From Paenibacillus oleatilyticus (lineage in GTDB: Bacteria > Bacillota > Bacilli > Paenibacillales > NBRC-103111), in NCBI RefSeq assembly GCF_018998565.1, contig NZ_JAHNZO010000047.1, positions 1 through 46,798 of the forward strand: a DNA stretch of 46,798 bases. Direction: 5' to 3'. Positions within the stretch are counted from its first letter, which is position 1. Each line of letters opens with the position of its first letter. The notes beneath the pieces were generated by a model, which did no database searches, was not told the DNA's origin, and worked only from the letters and a program-made list of their open reading frames with translations. A program made the position numbers and the translations under genes. Positions 18,879 through 26,577 of the stretch are shown one piece after another.

Positions 18879-20033
18879 TTGAGTACCCAACTTGGCGTGC
18901 TGGCTATGTATATGCCTGGACGGAAGCTGGAAGAGCTTTCGTTTTACCGTAAACTGAGCGTCTATGGACAAAAACTCGGGGTGGATGTGTTTGTATTCAC
19001 CCCGGACGATGTGGATGACAACCGATCGCGGATTCACGCGCTCGCCTATAACCAAGCGACCCGATCATGGACCCGCAGGTGGATCGGCTTTCCGCCGATC
19101 ATCTATGACCGGTGCCGGTATCACGGGGCGGACAATTACCGCAAAATCACGCGCTTCCGCCAAAAATATACCAAGCTCCGCTACCTGAGCCGGCCGCTTG
19201 CCAACAAGTGGAACATTCACCGCCTGCTTTCGGAAAATGAAAACATCGCTCCGCACCTGCCTTCCACCGTTCATTACAAAAACCGGAAGCAGTTGGAACA
19301 GTTTCTGAAGAAACACCCGATCGTGTATATGAAACCGAAAAGCGGCACCGGGGGGCGCGGTATTGTCCGCTTGCAGCGGCTGCGGGGAGGCCGTGGCTAT
19401 CTCATGCAGGGGAGGGATGCGGAACGCCGCATTTTGCCGGCGACCAAGGTGACCGCAGCGCGCATTCCGGTGCGGCTTGCCGGCTGGGGGCTGCAGAGCA
19501 AATATATCGTGCAGCAGGGCATTCCACTCGAGCTGAAGGATGGCCGGGTGCACGACTATCGGATGCTGGTGCAAAAAGACGGCCAAGGGAAGTGGCAGGT
19601 GACCGGATGCGCCGGCCGTATCGGACCGCCGTTTTCCGTCACTTCCAATCTGCACGGCGGCGGGACTGCGATCTCGATGGAAACGATGCTCAAAAACCGT
19701 TTCGGTACGGAGGAAAAAGTAAAGAGCATCAAGGAAGCGGCCTACACCCTCGGGCTCCATATTGCGCAGCATCTTGAAGCGAAGTTCGGCACGTTTTGCG
19801 AAGCCGGCATCGATCTGGCGGTCGATCCGTCGGGGCATGTTTGGCTGCTGGAAGTCAATCCGAAGCCTTCGCGCGACGTGTTCCGGCTAACCGGGGATCT
19901 GCAAACCTACCGCAAGGCAATTCGCCGGCCCATCGAATTCGCTCTCCATCTGCTCGAAAAGAAAGCAGCGCCTAAAACCGATACCAAACTGTTGAACCTT
20001 GCACCGCAATCCCAACAAAGCGAATCACACTGA
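18879..20033 (+). CDS. YheC/YheD-type ATP-grasp protein, paralogue 5 (short form)
   Basis: 384 residues beginning STQLGVLAMYMPGRK. ATP-grasp motifs: LANKWNIHRLL, VYMKPKSGTGGRGIVRL, IVQQGIPLELK, HDYRMLVQKDG and LLEVNPKPSRD. The last motif has Asn-Pro-Lys instead of Asn-Ser-Lys, which is common in the wider superfamily. A glycine-rich stretch (LRGGRGYLMQGRD) follows the nucleotide loop. The start is TTG at 18879 with AGGTG about 9 nt upstream; no ATG is better placed. It closes the cluster and is followed by a hairpin. Confidence 0.86.
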   Translation: MSTQLGVLAMYMPGRKLEELSFYRKLSVYGQKLGVDVFVFTPDDVDDNRSRIHALAYNQATRSWTRRWIGFPPIIYDRCRYHGADNYRKITRFRQKYTKLRYLSRPLANKWNIHRLLSENENIAPHLPSTVHYKNRKQLEQFLKKHPIVYMKPKSGTGGRGIVRLQRLRGGRGYLMQGRDAERRILPATKVTAARIPVRLAGWGLQSKYIVQQGIPLELKDGRVHDYRMLVQKDGQGKWQVTGCAGRIGPPFSVTSNLHGGGTAISMETMLKNRFGTEEKVKSIKEAAYTLGLHIAQHLEAKFGTFCEAGIDLAVDPSGHVWLLEVNPKPSRDVFRLTGDLQTYRKAIRRPIEFALHLLEKKAAPKTDTKLLNLAPQSQQSESH

Positions 20034-20066
20034 GACCGGTCTGTTTGAAGCAGCGGTCTTTTCTTT
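20033..20066 (+). terminator. Probable terminator of the ATP-grasp cluster
   Basis: AGACCG pairs with CGGTCT around an imperfect loop, followed by TTTTCTTTT. It starts at the last base of the stop codon of the fifth paralogue. Confidence 0.55.
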
Positions 20067-20091
20067 TGGGCCGGGTTTCCGGTTTTGTCCA

Positions 20092-20353
20092 TAAAAAAAA
20101 AACACCGATGCGTCATCGGTGAGCTTGTTGAGAAAGTGGTCCATTGAGGTAATAGAGGTTACGATGAGTGGGGTATCTGCTTCCGATCGCTCTTGTCATC
20201 GGGAAATTGGATTGGAAAGCCGCTTACTAGCGGACATTTCCCGATGACAAAGGCGGATGCTATCGCTTCTCCAGTAGATACCCCGCCTCCGTATGTTTCT
20301 CTACTTCAGTCAAAATCCTCTTTTTCAACACTCTGACCGATGCGTCATCGATG
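20092..20353 (-). repeat. Long imperfect palindrome, MITE-like or structured RNA, ending in a minus-strand terminator
   Basis: The two arms mirror each other about position 20,227. CACCGATGCGTCATCGGTG (20103-20121) answers GACCGATGCGTCATCGATG (20335-20353). GGGGTATCT (20170) pairs with AGATACCCC (20276). TTGTCATCGGGAAAT (20193) pairs perfectly with ATTTCCCGATGACAA (20236), and CCGCT-tact-AGCGG sits at the centre. On the minus strand the left end is an 8-bp hairpin followed by ten T residues, a good terminator. This could be a small non-autonomous mobile element or a transcribed structured RNA of about 230 nt. I recall similar intergenic repeats in Paenibacillus genomes, which a search would confirm. 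Confidence 0.75.
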
Positions 20354-20374
20354 TTTTTGGTGCCCGCCAGCCCT

Positions 20375-21055
20375 TTATGCCTCAAGCAATGCCGGAAGGT
20401 CACGGAAATCCGCGATGCGGACGTCGGCCCGATCCAGTTCGCCCTCTTTGCGGAAGCCCGCATAGTCGCAGCCAACCACGAACAGTCCGTTCGCGTGTCC
20501 CGCCTCGACGTCCGAGGAACGGTCACCGACCATCCAGGCGTTTTCGATGCCGTACTTGTCCAGCAGTTGCCGCACGAGATCCACCTTGGAGCGGGTCGCA
20601 TATTCCCCTGCGCTGTACAAGCCTCCGGCTTCAAAAAGCGGCTCCAGCCCTTGGTGGCGGATAACGCCTTTGACATAAGCCTCCAGACCGTTGCTGGCAA
20701 TGAACAGCCGCACGCCCCTCCGGTGCAGCTCCCGCAGCGTGTCGGCAACGCCGTCATACAGCTTGCCTTCGCCGCGCGCCATTCCCTCTACTTGCAGCTC
20801 CAGCAATAGCTCGTCCGCACGGCGGTGAACCGCCGCATCGGCATCCGGCATCACGAGCTGCCATATGTGCTCCAGCAGCATGCCAAGCCCGCTCAAAATG
20901 TATTTCTCATCCGGTGTTTCCCCTTGAAACAGCCCTTCCGCACGCAGCTGTTCGAATGTGGCGTGATAAGCCGGCAGTAGCAGCGTTTCCGTCTGAAACA
21001 GCGTCCCGTCCAAATCGAAGATCATCGCTTCCGGTGTTGTCTTGTTGATCGGCAT
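20375..21055 (-). CDS. HAD-superfamily phosphatase, PGP/beta-phosphoglucomutase-like
   Basis: 226 residues. Motif I is AMIFDLDGTLFQTE (residues 10-23), motif II LFIASNGLEAYVKG, a motif III Lys near ATRSKVDLVRQLL, and motif IV AWMVGDRSSDVEAGHANGL. A helical cap lies between motifs I and II (QLRAEGLFQGETPDEKYILSG), which places it in the subfamily I group of phosphoglycolate phosphatases and PpaX-like enzymes. The substrate is not determinable. GGAGGAGAAAGGGA precedes the ATG. The palindromic element lies immediately downstream and may supply its terminator. Confidence 0.88.
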   Translation of the reverse strand: MPINKTTPEAMIFDLDGTLFQTETLLLPAYHATFEQLRAEGLFQGETPDEKYILSGLGMLLEHIWQLVMPDADAAVHRRADELLLELQVEGMARGEGKLYDGVADTLRELHRRGVRLFIASNGLEAYVKGVIRHQGLEPLFEAGGLYSAGEYATRSKVDLVRQLLDKYGIENAWMVGDRSSDVEAGHANGLFVVGCDYAGFRKEGELDRADVRIADFRDLPALLEA

Positions 21056-21734
21056 TCCCTTTCTCCTCCTGACATCCGCATAAACACATCACGTCTTATA
21101 GAACCATGATTGTCACAGATTGTCAAACGATGTCCTCACATACAAGATGAATATGTTTGTTTTTTACCCTTTTGGAACCGCAGCGGGTATGTTACCTTAG
21201 CAAGAAATTGGGAAGAAGGGGGGTGTTGCTTCTTTGAGGTCGGTAATTCGCCGAATTTACCATATGAACGGGAAGAGGTGTTCCTTTGGACAATTGTATG
21301 CGATTGGCTAATCGATTTGGGAGTATGCGGGACCGGTTGATCCGCTCGTCGAATTAGCGCGGGTTTGTTGGCTTTTTCCTCAAAGGGTGCCTTCCTCCGC
21401 TGGACGCGCGGGCCCGACAGCTTCGCCTTCTGGTCGATGCTTACGGCCTCCCCTCCAATCAGCGGCGCCTCTCTACGATCTCATTCTGGAGGTCGTTGTC
21501 CGCGAAACTGCTGAAGAAGCGATCGAAGCGCACATTACCCCGAATCGTCAAGGGCCTTTGTGGGGATTGGCTTGGCGATCCCGGTCAGCCGCTTGGATCC
21601 TTCGGCACCGCGCCGTTTTACAGCGAGCTTTAACTTAAAGCTGCGAACCGCCAAAATAAACGATGACGAACGGTATGATTTACCTGCTTCATTCCGTTCG
21701 CCCCTTCTGCCTGACCTCCGAGCCTGAATTTCCC
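21056..21734. other. 680-bp stretch without a convincing gene
   Basis: Between the HAD phosphatase and cotJC I find only short open frames. One plus-strand frame (21,387-21,638) contains a protein-like run LILEVVVRETAEEAIEAH, but it has no ribosome site, and its antisense also reads FDRFFSSFADNDLQNEIVE before a stop. A 23-codon plus-strand frame from about 21,288 starts with TTG after AGAGGTG. None is recognisable. This may be decayed coding sequence. Confidence 0.4.
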
Positions 21735-22304
21735 TTAAAACACCTTTTTCGCCCCCTGCTCCGCCTTTAAAATCTCCACCGCCTCGCGGAAGCGAAGCGA
21801 ATGAATGACCTCGCGCTCGCGCAAAAATTTCAGACCGTCCTGCAAATCCGGGTCGTCCGTCATATCGATCAGCCATTGATAGGTGGCACGCGCTTTTTCC
21901 TCCGCGGCGATGTCTTCGTACAGATCGGCGATCGGATCGCCTTTGGCCTGAATATAAGTCGCCGTCCATGGCACGCCCGCTGCGTTATTGTAATGCAGGG
22001 CTTTATCGTGATTCACGTAATGCGCATCTAGTCCCGCGGCCTTCAACTGTTCCGTCGTGGCGTCTTTGGTCAGCTTGTAAACCATCGTGGCAATCATTTC
22101 CAGATGGGCAAGCTCCTCCGTCCCGATGTCCGTCAGAAGCCCGATCACTTTATCCGGTATCGTATATCGCTGATTCAAATACCGCAGCGCCGCCGCCAGC
22201 TCACCGTCCGCACCGCCGTACTGCTCGATCAGCAGCTTTGCCATGTGCGGGTCGCACTTGCTGACCCTGACCGGGTACTGCAGCTTTTTCTCATAGATCC
22301 ACAT
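21735..22304 (-). CDS. cotJC: CotJC, manganese-catalase-like spore coat protein
   Basis: 189-residue ferritin-like protein of the manganese catalase family. The metal-binding helices are visible: GELAAALRYLNQRY, then TEELAHLEMIATMV (E-x-x-H), and later AAEEKARATYQWL with REVIHSLRFREAVEIL (E-x-x-H). It is shorter than full manganese catalases, as usual for CotJC. In B. subtilis it is a coat component made with CotJA. It is the last gene of cotJA-cotJB-cotJC. Whether it has catalase activity cannot be told from sequence, though the ligands seem intact. Confidence 0.95.
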   Translation of the reverse strand: MWIYEKKLQYPVRVSKCDPHMAKLLIEQYGGADGELAAALRYLNQRYTIPDKVIGLLTDIGTEELAHLEMIATMVYKLTKDATTEQLKAAGLDAHYVNHDKALHYNNAAGVPWTATYIQAKGDPIADLYEDIAAEEKARATYQWLIDMTDDPDLQDGLKFLREREVIHSLRFREAVEILKAEQGAKKVF

Positions 22305-22337
22305 CGCACAAGTCTCCTCTCCTGGTTCGGCTTTGAA

Positions 22338-22601
22338 TCAGACCTGCCACGGCCACGGCGGCTCCCACCATTGCCACGGATATCCCGAAAAGCTGTGACC
22401 ATACTGCAGAAGCGGACCGAACTCGGACTCGTACCGTTGGGCCAGAAGCTGGCGCTGCTGCGCAAATTGATTAAATTGCTCCAACGCCTGGGCGTCCCCG
22501 GGATGCGTATCCAGATAGAGTGTCAGCTCTACCAGCACGAAATCGATCGCTTGCAGCTCCTCCAGCAGCGTGTAGTAATGAGGAGGCAGTGGTTGTTTCA
22601 T
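22338..22601 (-). CDS. cotJB: CotJB, spore coat protein
   Basis: 87 residues beginning MKQPLPPHYYTLLEELQAI, the typical CotJB opening, with LVELTLYLDTHPGD in the middle and a Trp/Pro-rich tail (YPWQWWEPPWPW). In Bacillus CotJB is part of the coat assembled with CotJA and CotJC. The ATG at 22601 has GGAGG 8 nt upstream; an in-frame GTG at 22610 falls inside the ribosome site and is rejected. It lies 33 bp upstream of cotJC. Confidence 0.92.
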   Translation of the reverse strand: MKQPLPPHYYTLLEELQAIDFVLVELTLYLDTHPGDAQALEQFNQFAQQRQLLAQRYESEFGPLLQYGHSFSGYPWQWWEPPWPWQV

Positions 22602-22620
22602 GCCGTTCACCTCCTATCCT

Positions 22621-22824
22621 TTAACAATGTTTGGATTCGTACGGACTATACAGCGCAGGCCAGAGCGTACCGCAATGGAGCGCCTGAAGCGGGGGATATT
22701 GAGGAAGCCCCGGCGGTTGAAACTGAATATACAGATTTGGCGGAATAACAAAGGTCTTCACCGTAATCGGCGGACAAGGGTCGAAGGGGCTGACATACGG
22801 ATACCATTCTTTCTCAAGATCCAT
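22621..22824 (-). CDS. cotJA: CotJA, spore coat-associated protein
   Basis: 67 residues, Pro- and Tyr-rich (WYPYVSPFDPCPPI, LPQYPPLQALHCGTLWPALYSPY), which is the standard CotJA pattern. CotJA is required in B. subtilis for CotJC incorporation in the coat. The start at 22824 follows AAAGGAGG; a longer frame to 22881 includes an unrelated leader. It is the first gene of the cotJ operon and probably sigma-E-controlled by analogy with Bacillus; no promoter was assigned. Confidence 0.92.
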   Translation of the reverse strand: MDLEKEWYPYVSPFDPCPPITVKTFVIPPNLYIQFQPPGLPQYPPLQALHCGTLWPALYSPYESKHC

Positions 22825-22946
22825 GGCCGGAAATGCCTCCTTTTGTAATCTACCAATATTTATACATTGCCGCTCGTCCATTATGCGTATAAAATGACAA
22901 CAACTTCATCTGCCCCCTGCAGAAGGAAAAAAGGAGCTGAAGCGAC

Positions 22947-23042
22947 TTGTTTAGGAAAGCGTTTACAAAAAAGTTGCTGCTAACGGCCGCCGCTTCTTGC
23001 CTGATCGCGGTGCCCTCCGTTTTCCCGGATTCGACGGTTTGA
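22947..23042 (+). pseudogene. Truncated secreted-protein start (signal peptide only)
   Basis: After AAGGAGCTGAAGCGAC a TTG opens a 31-residue frame: a basic head (FRKAFTKK) and a hydrophobic stretch (LLLTAAASCLIAVPSV), a textbook signal peptide, then a TGA. Past the stop the same frame reads on for 33 codons (SPASIAVYEKNRPQL) and stops again. This looks like the 5' remnant of a secreted-protein gene, cut off by the end of the convergent yitT-like gene. A real 31-residue peptide is the alternative. Confidence 0.4.
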
Positions 23043-23155
23043 ACGAGCCCGGCGTCGATCGCCGTTTACGAAAAAAACCGTCCGCAGCTCTCGTTCCAAA
23101 CAGGGTGCATAATGCGCTCCCTACCTTCGAACGAATGGCCGTGACGGTTTTCTCT

Positions 23156-24040
23156 TTAGTGAATATCCTTTTTCTTAAAGCGTCCGCCCTTTACGTCGTG
23201 GATATTGCCCACTGCAAGAAATGCGGCTTGATCGAGCTCCTCGACGATCGACTTCAGCTTCGCTTCTTCCAACCGGTTAATGACGCAGAAGATGACCAGC
23301 TTGTTCCCGCCGGTAAATCCGCCCTCGCCTTGCAAATACGTGACGCCGCGGCCCAAACGGTTCATAATGGCGTCACCGAGCTCGCGGCTGTTCTCACTGA
23401 TGATCCAGACGGATTTGGATTCGTCGAAGCCTTCGATCGTAATATCAATCAGCTTGAAGGCTATGTAGTAAGCGATAAGCGAATACATCGCGTGATCCCA
23501 TCCGAACACGAAACCGGCGCTGCTCAGGATGAACAGATTAAAAAACATGACTACTTCGCCGACCGAAAAAGGCGTCTTCTTGCTGAATAAAATCGCCATA
23601 ATTTCCGTGCCGTCAAGCGAGCCGCCTGAACGGATGACCATGCCGACGCCGATGCCCAGAATAATGCCGCCGAACACGGCCGCAAGCAGCGGATCGGTTG
23701 TCAGCGGAGGAACCGGATGAAGCAGCCATGTACCGACGGACATGAGGGAAACCGCGAATAAGGTAGATAATGCGAACGTTTTACCGATTTGCTTATACCC
23801 GATAAACAGAAACGGAAGGTTGAATAATAAGAGAAATACGCCGATCGGAATACCCGACAAATGCGAGGTAATAATCGAGATGCCCACGATTCCCCCGTCA
23901 ATGATGTTGTTGGGCACCAAAAAGTTTTCCAGTCCGACCGAGACGAGCGCCGCCCCTAACAAAATAATGACGGCGCGTTTCACCAGTTTGGGCAACGATA
24001 ATTTGGAATGCTGCTTGGCTTTTTCTAGACCTGCCTGCAT
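23156..24040 (-). CDS. YitT-family membrane protein
   Basis: 294 residues. About five membrane helices occupy residues 20-190 (ALVSVGLENFLVPNNIIDGGIVGISI; the NNxxDGG motif is typical of the DUF161 domain). A soluble C-terminal DUF2179 domain follows (RGVTYLQGEGGFTGGNKLVIFCVI, residues about 220-290). The function is unknown for the family, although members are widespread in Firmicutes. GGGGGAG precedes the ATG. It is the last gene of a likely four-gene minus-strand operon with the YtvI-like permease, the CorC-like protein and yfkAB. A 9-bp inverted repeat with a long loop (23,073-23,151) could be its terminator. Confidence 0.9.
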   Translation of the reverse strand: MQAGLEKAKQHSKLSLPKLVKRAVIILLGAALVSVGLENFLVPNNIIDGGIVGISIITSHLSGIPIGVFLLLFNLPFLFIGYKQIGKTFALSTLFAVSLMSVGTWLLHPVPPLTTDPLLAAVFGGIILGIGVGMVIRSGGSLDGTEIMAILFSKKTPFSVGEVVMFFNLFILSSAGFVFGWDHAMYSLIAYYIAFKLIDITIEGFDESKSVWIISENSRELGDAIMNRLGRGVTYLQGEGGFTGGNKLVIFCVINRLEEAKLKSIVEELDQAAFLAVGNIHDVKGGRFKKKDIH

Positions 24041-24098
24041 TGCTTCTCCCCCTTAGATTGCCGTAAGACCGTATGAACGACAAGAATTTTTGTTATAG

Positions 24099-25148
24099 TT
24101 ACTGTTCCAATTTAATGTTGATTTTAAGCAAACCGACCCGGCGAAGCGCCTGATACACGATAATTAGCACCGGCCCCAGAATAAGGCCGATTACTCCGGC
24201 AAGCTGAAAGCCTACATACATGCTGACCAACGCCGCCAAAGCATTGATCCCGACGGCGTCGCCGATAATTTTCGGCTCGATCAGACGGCGGAACACCATG
24301 ATGACGAGCAGCAGAATGATCAACCCGATACCGAGCCGCATATCTCCCGCGAGCATGCTGTACCCCGCCCACGGAACGAGCACGGCGCTTGTGCCAAGCA
24401 CTGGTAAAATATCCACGAGCACGATAAGCAATGCAACGGCAAGCGGATAATCGACATTCAGGACAAGCAGGCCGATCAGCGTCACCACATACGTTAGCAG
24501 ACTGATCAGCACCTGCGCGAACAGGAAGCCTAGAATAGCACGGCGCAGATCGCTCAGCACCGCAGCCACCTTCGGTCTCGACTGTGTCTCGAACAGGTTC
24601 AGAAACGACTGATGCAGCTTCGGCAAGCTGAACGAAATCAAGTAAAGACCGATCACGAATACGAAAAAAAACACGAACAAATTCGGAATCGTTTTGGCCA
24701 CATCGAGAAAATAGCCGGAGATGGCGGCCACGATGCTTTTTAAATTTTCCGTAAGCATCCCGGCTCCCGTTTCCACGTAGCGCTGTACCTGTTCGGCAAC
24801 GTCGTACGGCAGCAGCTTATAGAACAATTTGGTTCTTACCGACGAATCCTCAATAAACAGCTTGGCATCGCTCAAATACACCGAAGCGTTCTTCCAGAAT
24901 TGAATGAGCTCCGTGACGATTTTGAAGCCGATCAGGTAAACGAAACCAAGCAGCGAGCCGGTAAAAAGAGTACAGACTACGGCGGAAACCGTCACACGTC
25001 CGCCGCGGAACATTCGGGTTAGCAGCAGAACGATCGGTTCGAGCAACAGGGCAATCAACATGGCGAGCAAAAACGGGAAGCCGATGGTGAACATTCCGTA
25101 CAAAAGCACGGCGCCAAGCACGCAAAATACGATCGTTCTAAGCGACAT
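24099..25148 (-). CDS. AI-2E/PerM-family membrane protein, YtvI-like
   Basis: 349-residue protein with about eight membrane helices in the PerM/AI-2E transporter arrangement: two N-terminal pairs, a soluble middle region (IQFWKNASVYLSDAKLFIEDS, residues 80-130), and a C-terminal block with the family motif VDILPVLGTSAVLVPWAGY near residue 250. Bacillus YtvI is a sporulation membrane protein of this family; assignment to that branch is inference. The gene starts 15 bp after the stop of the CorC-like gene, so they share an operon. Confidence 0.85.
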   Translation of the reverse strand: MSLRTIVFCVLGAVLLYGMFTIGFPFLLAMLIALLLEPIVLLLTRMFRGGRVTVSAVVCTLFTGSLLGFVYLIGFKIVTELIQFWKNASVYLSDAKLFIEDSSVRTKLFYKLLPYDVAEQVQRYVETGAGMLTENLKSIVAAISGYFLDVAKTIPNLFVFFFVFVIGLYLISFSLPKLHQSFLNLFETQSRPKVAAVLSDLRRAILGFLFAQVLISLLTYVVTLIGLLVLNVDYPLAVALLIVLVDILPVLGTSAVLVPWAGYSMLAGDMRLGIGLIILLLVIMVFRRLIEPKIIGDAVGINALAALVSMYVGFQLAGVIGLILGPVLIIVYQALRRVGLLKINIKLEQ

Positions 25149-25163
25149 CGAACGGGTACCCCC

Positions 25164-26531
25164 TTATTCGTCGGGATGGTTTTGACCGGCTAGCGGACCC
25201 GAAACGGGCTGTTTCTGAACGGGTTGAATTTTCACACGCAAAATACGCAATCGCTCGACCTCCGTAATTTCGAACAGGAAGCCGTTCTGCTCCAGCCGTC
25301 TGCCTTTGGAGACGGAGCCTTCCAACTGCTTGAACAGCCAGCCTCCGATCGAATCCACCTCGTCGTCTTCGATGCCGAGGGCCAACTTGTCGTCAAGATC
25401 CTCCAGCAGCACGCGTCCGTCAACGGAGTAAGCATCTCCGATCTTCTCTACCTCGGGCCGCTCCGTTTCGTCGAACTCGTCATGAATCTCGCCGACGATC
25501 TCCTCCAGAATGTCTTCGGTGGTAATCAGCCCGGCCGTTCCGCCGTATTCGTCGATCACGACGGCAAGCTGGGAACGCTTCTTCTGCATCAGCCGCAGCA
25601 CATGGCTGATTTCCATCGATTCGGGTACCATGAGCACCGGACGCAAGAAATCTTTGATATCGTGCTTCTTCTCCGGATCGCAGGTGAGCAAGTCCGACAT
25701 ATGGACAAATCCGATGATTTCGTCTTTATCGTCCGTAGCCACCGGGTAGCGCGTATGCTTCGTTTCGTAAACGATTTTTAAGTTTTCCTCATAGCTGAGC
25801 TCGGTAAACAAACAATCCATATCGGTCCGCGGCAGCATAATTTCCCTCGCGACCCGATCGGAAAACTCAAATATATTATCGAATAGCGCCAGCTCGTCCT
25901 TGTCGATATGACCGCTCCGGGCGCTCTGATCCATCAAAATTCGTATTTCTTCTTCCGTATGGGCTTCCTGCTCGGTCGCTGGCTGAATCCCGACCAGCTT
26001 CAAGAGCCTGTTCGCGGCGCCGTTCAGCAGCCAGATCGCCGGATAAAAGATTTTGTAAAACAGCATTAAAGGAGCCGACAGCCATAGAGAGGTTGCTTCC
26101 GATTTCTGAATAGCCATGGATTTGGGTGCAAGCTCGCCGAGTACGATATGCATGAAGGTGATCACGGCGAATCCGATCGCAAACGACAAGGCATTGGCAT
26201 ACCAGGCTCCTCCGAGTCCGAAAGCTGCCAGAGTCGGTTCAACGATCAGATGCGAGACGGCCGGTTCTCCTACCCAGCCCAATCCCAGCGACGCCAGCGT
26301 AATGCCGAGCTGCGTGGAGGACAGGTAAGCGTCCAGCTTTTTGGTTACGGCAAGCGCATACTTGGCTTTCGGGTTACCCTCGCTCTCCAGTTGCTGCAAG
26401 CGCGTAGCCCGGACTTTCACCAATGCAAACTCCGCTGCGACAAAAAAACCGTTCAGCAGCACCAAAAACACGACCAGTAAAAGATTAAGCGAAATTAATC
26501 CGAAATCGAACCCTGTACTGTGACTTTCCAA
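25164..26531 (-). CDS. CNNM/CorC (HlyC)-family membrane protein with CBS pair
   Basis: 455 residues. The N-terminal CNNM (DUF21) membrane domain, residues 10-200, includes LLNGFFVAAEFALVKVRATRL and GLGWVGEPAVSHLI. Two CBS domains (residues about 220-340) contain HTRYPVATDDKDEIIGFVHM and LAVVIDEYGGTAGLIT. A CorC/HlyC domain closes the protein (DSIGGWLFKQLEG). Related proteins take part in Mg2+ or Co2+ homeostasis and bind ATP through the CBS pair; old annotations call them hemolysins. The start is TTG at 26531 with AAGGAG upstream. It lies 46 bp after yfkAB and 15 bp before the permease gene. Confidence 0.92.
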   Translation of the reverse strand: MESHSTGFDFGLISLNLLLVVFLVLLNGFFVAAEFALVKVRATRLQQLESEGNPKAKYALAVTKKLDAYLSSTQLGITLASLGLGWVGEPAVSHLIVEPTLAAFGLGGAWYANALSFAIGFAVITFMHIVLGELAPKSMAIQKSEATSLWLSAPLMLFYKIFYPAIWLLNGAANRLLKLVGIQPATEQEAHTEEEIRILMDQSARSGHIDKDELALFDNIFEFSDRVAREIMLPRTDMDCLFTELSYEENLKIVYETKHTRYPVATDDKDEIIGFVHMSDLLTCDPEKKHDIKDFLRPVLMVPESMEISHVLRLMQKKRSQLAVVIDEYGGTAGLITTEDILEEIVGEIHDEFDETERPEVEKIGDAYSVDGRVLLEDLDDKLALGIEDDEVDSIGGWLFKQLEGSVSKGRRLEQNGFLFEITEVERLRILRVKIQPVQKQPVSGPLAGQNHPDE

Positions 26532-26577
26532 GAAGGATCAGTCTCCTTTGCAAAAGTAAAATGGAATAATGGCTGAA

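Noticed and set aside
20260..20757. Minus-strand open frame ending VRVLKKRILTEVEKHTEAGYLL
   Set aside because: Mostly a shadow of the HAD phosphatase in another frame. Only its end is protein-like, and that part lies in the palindromic repeat, so it is described there.
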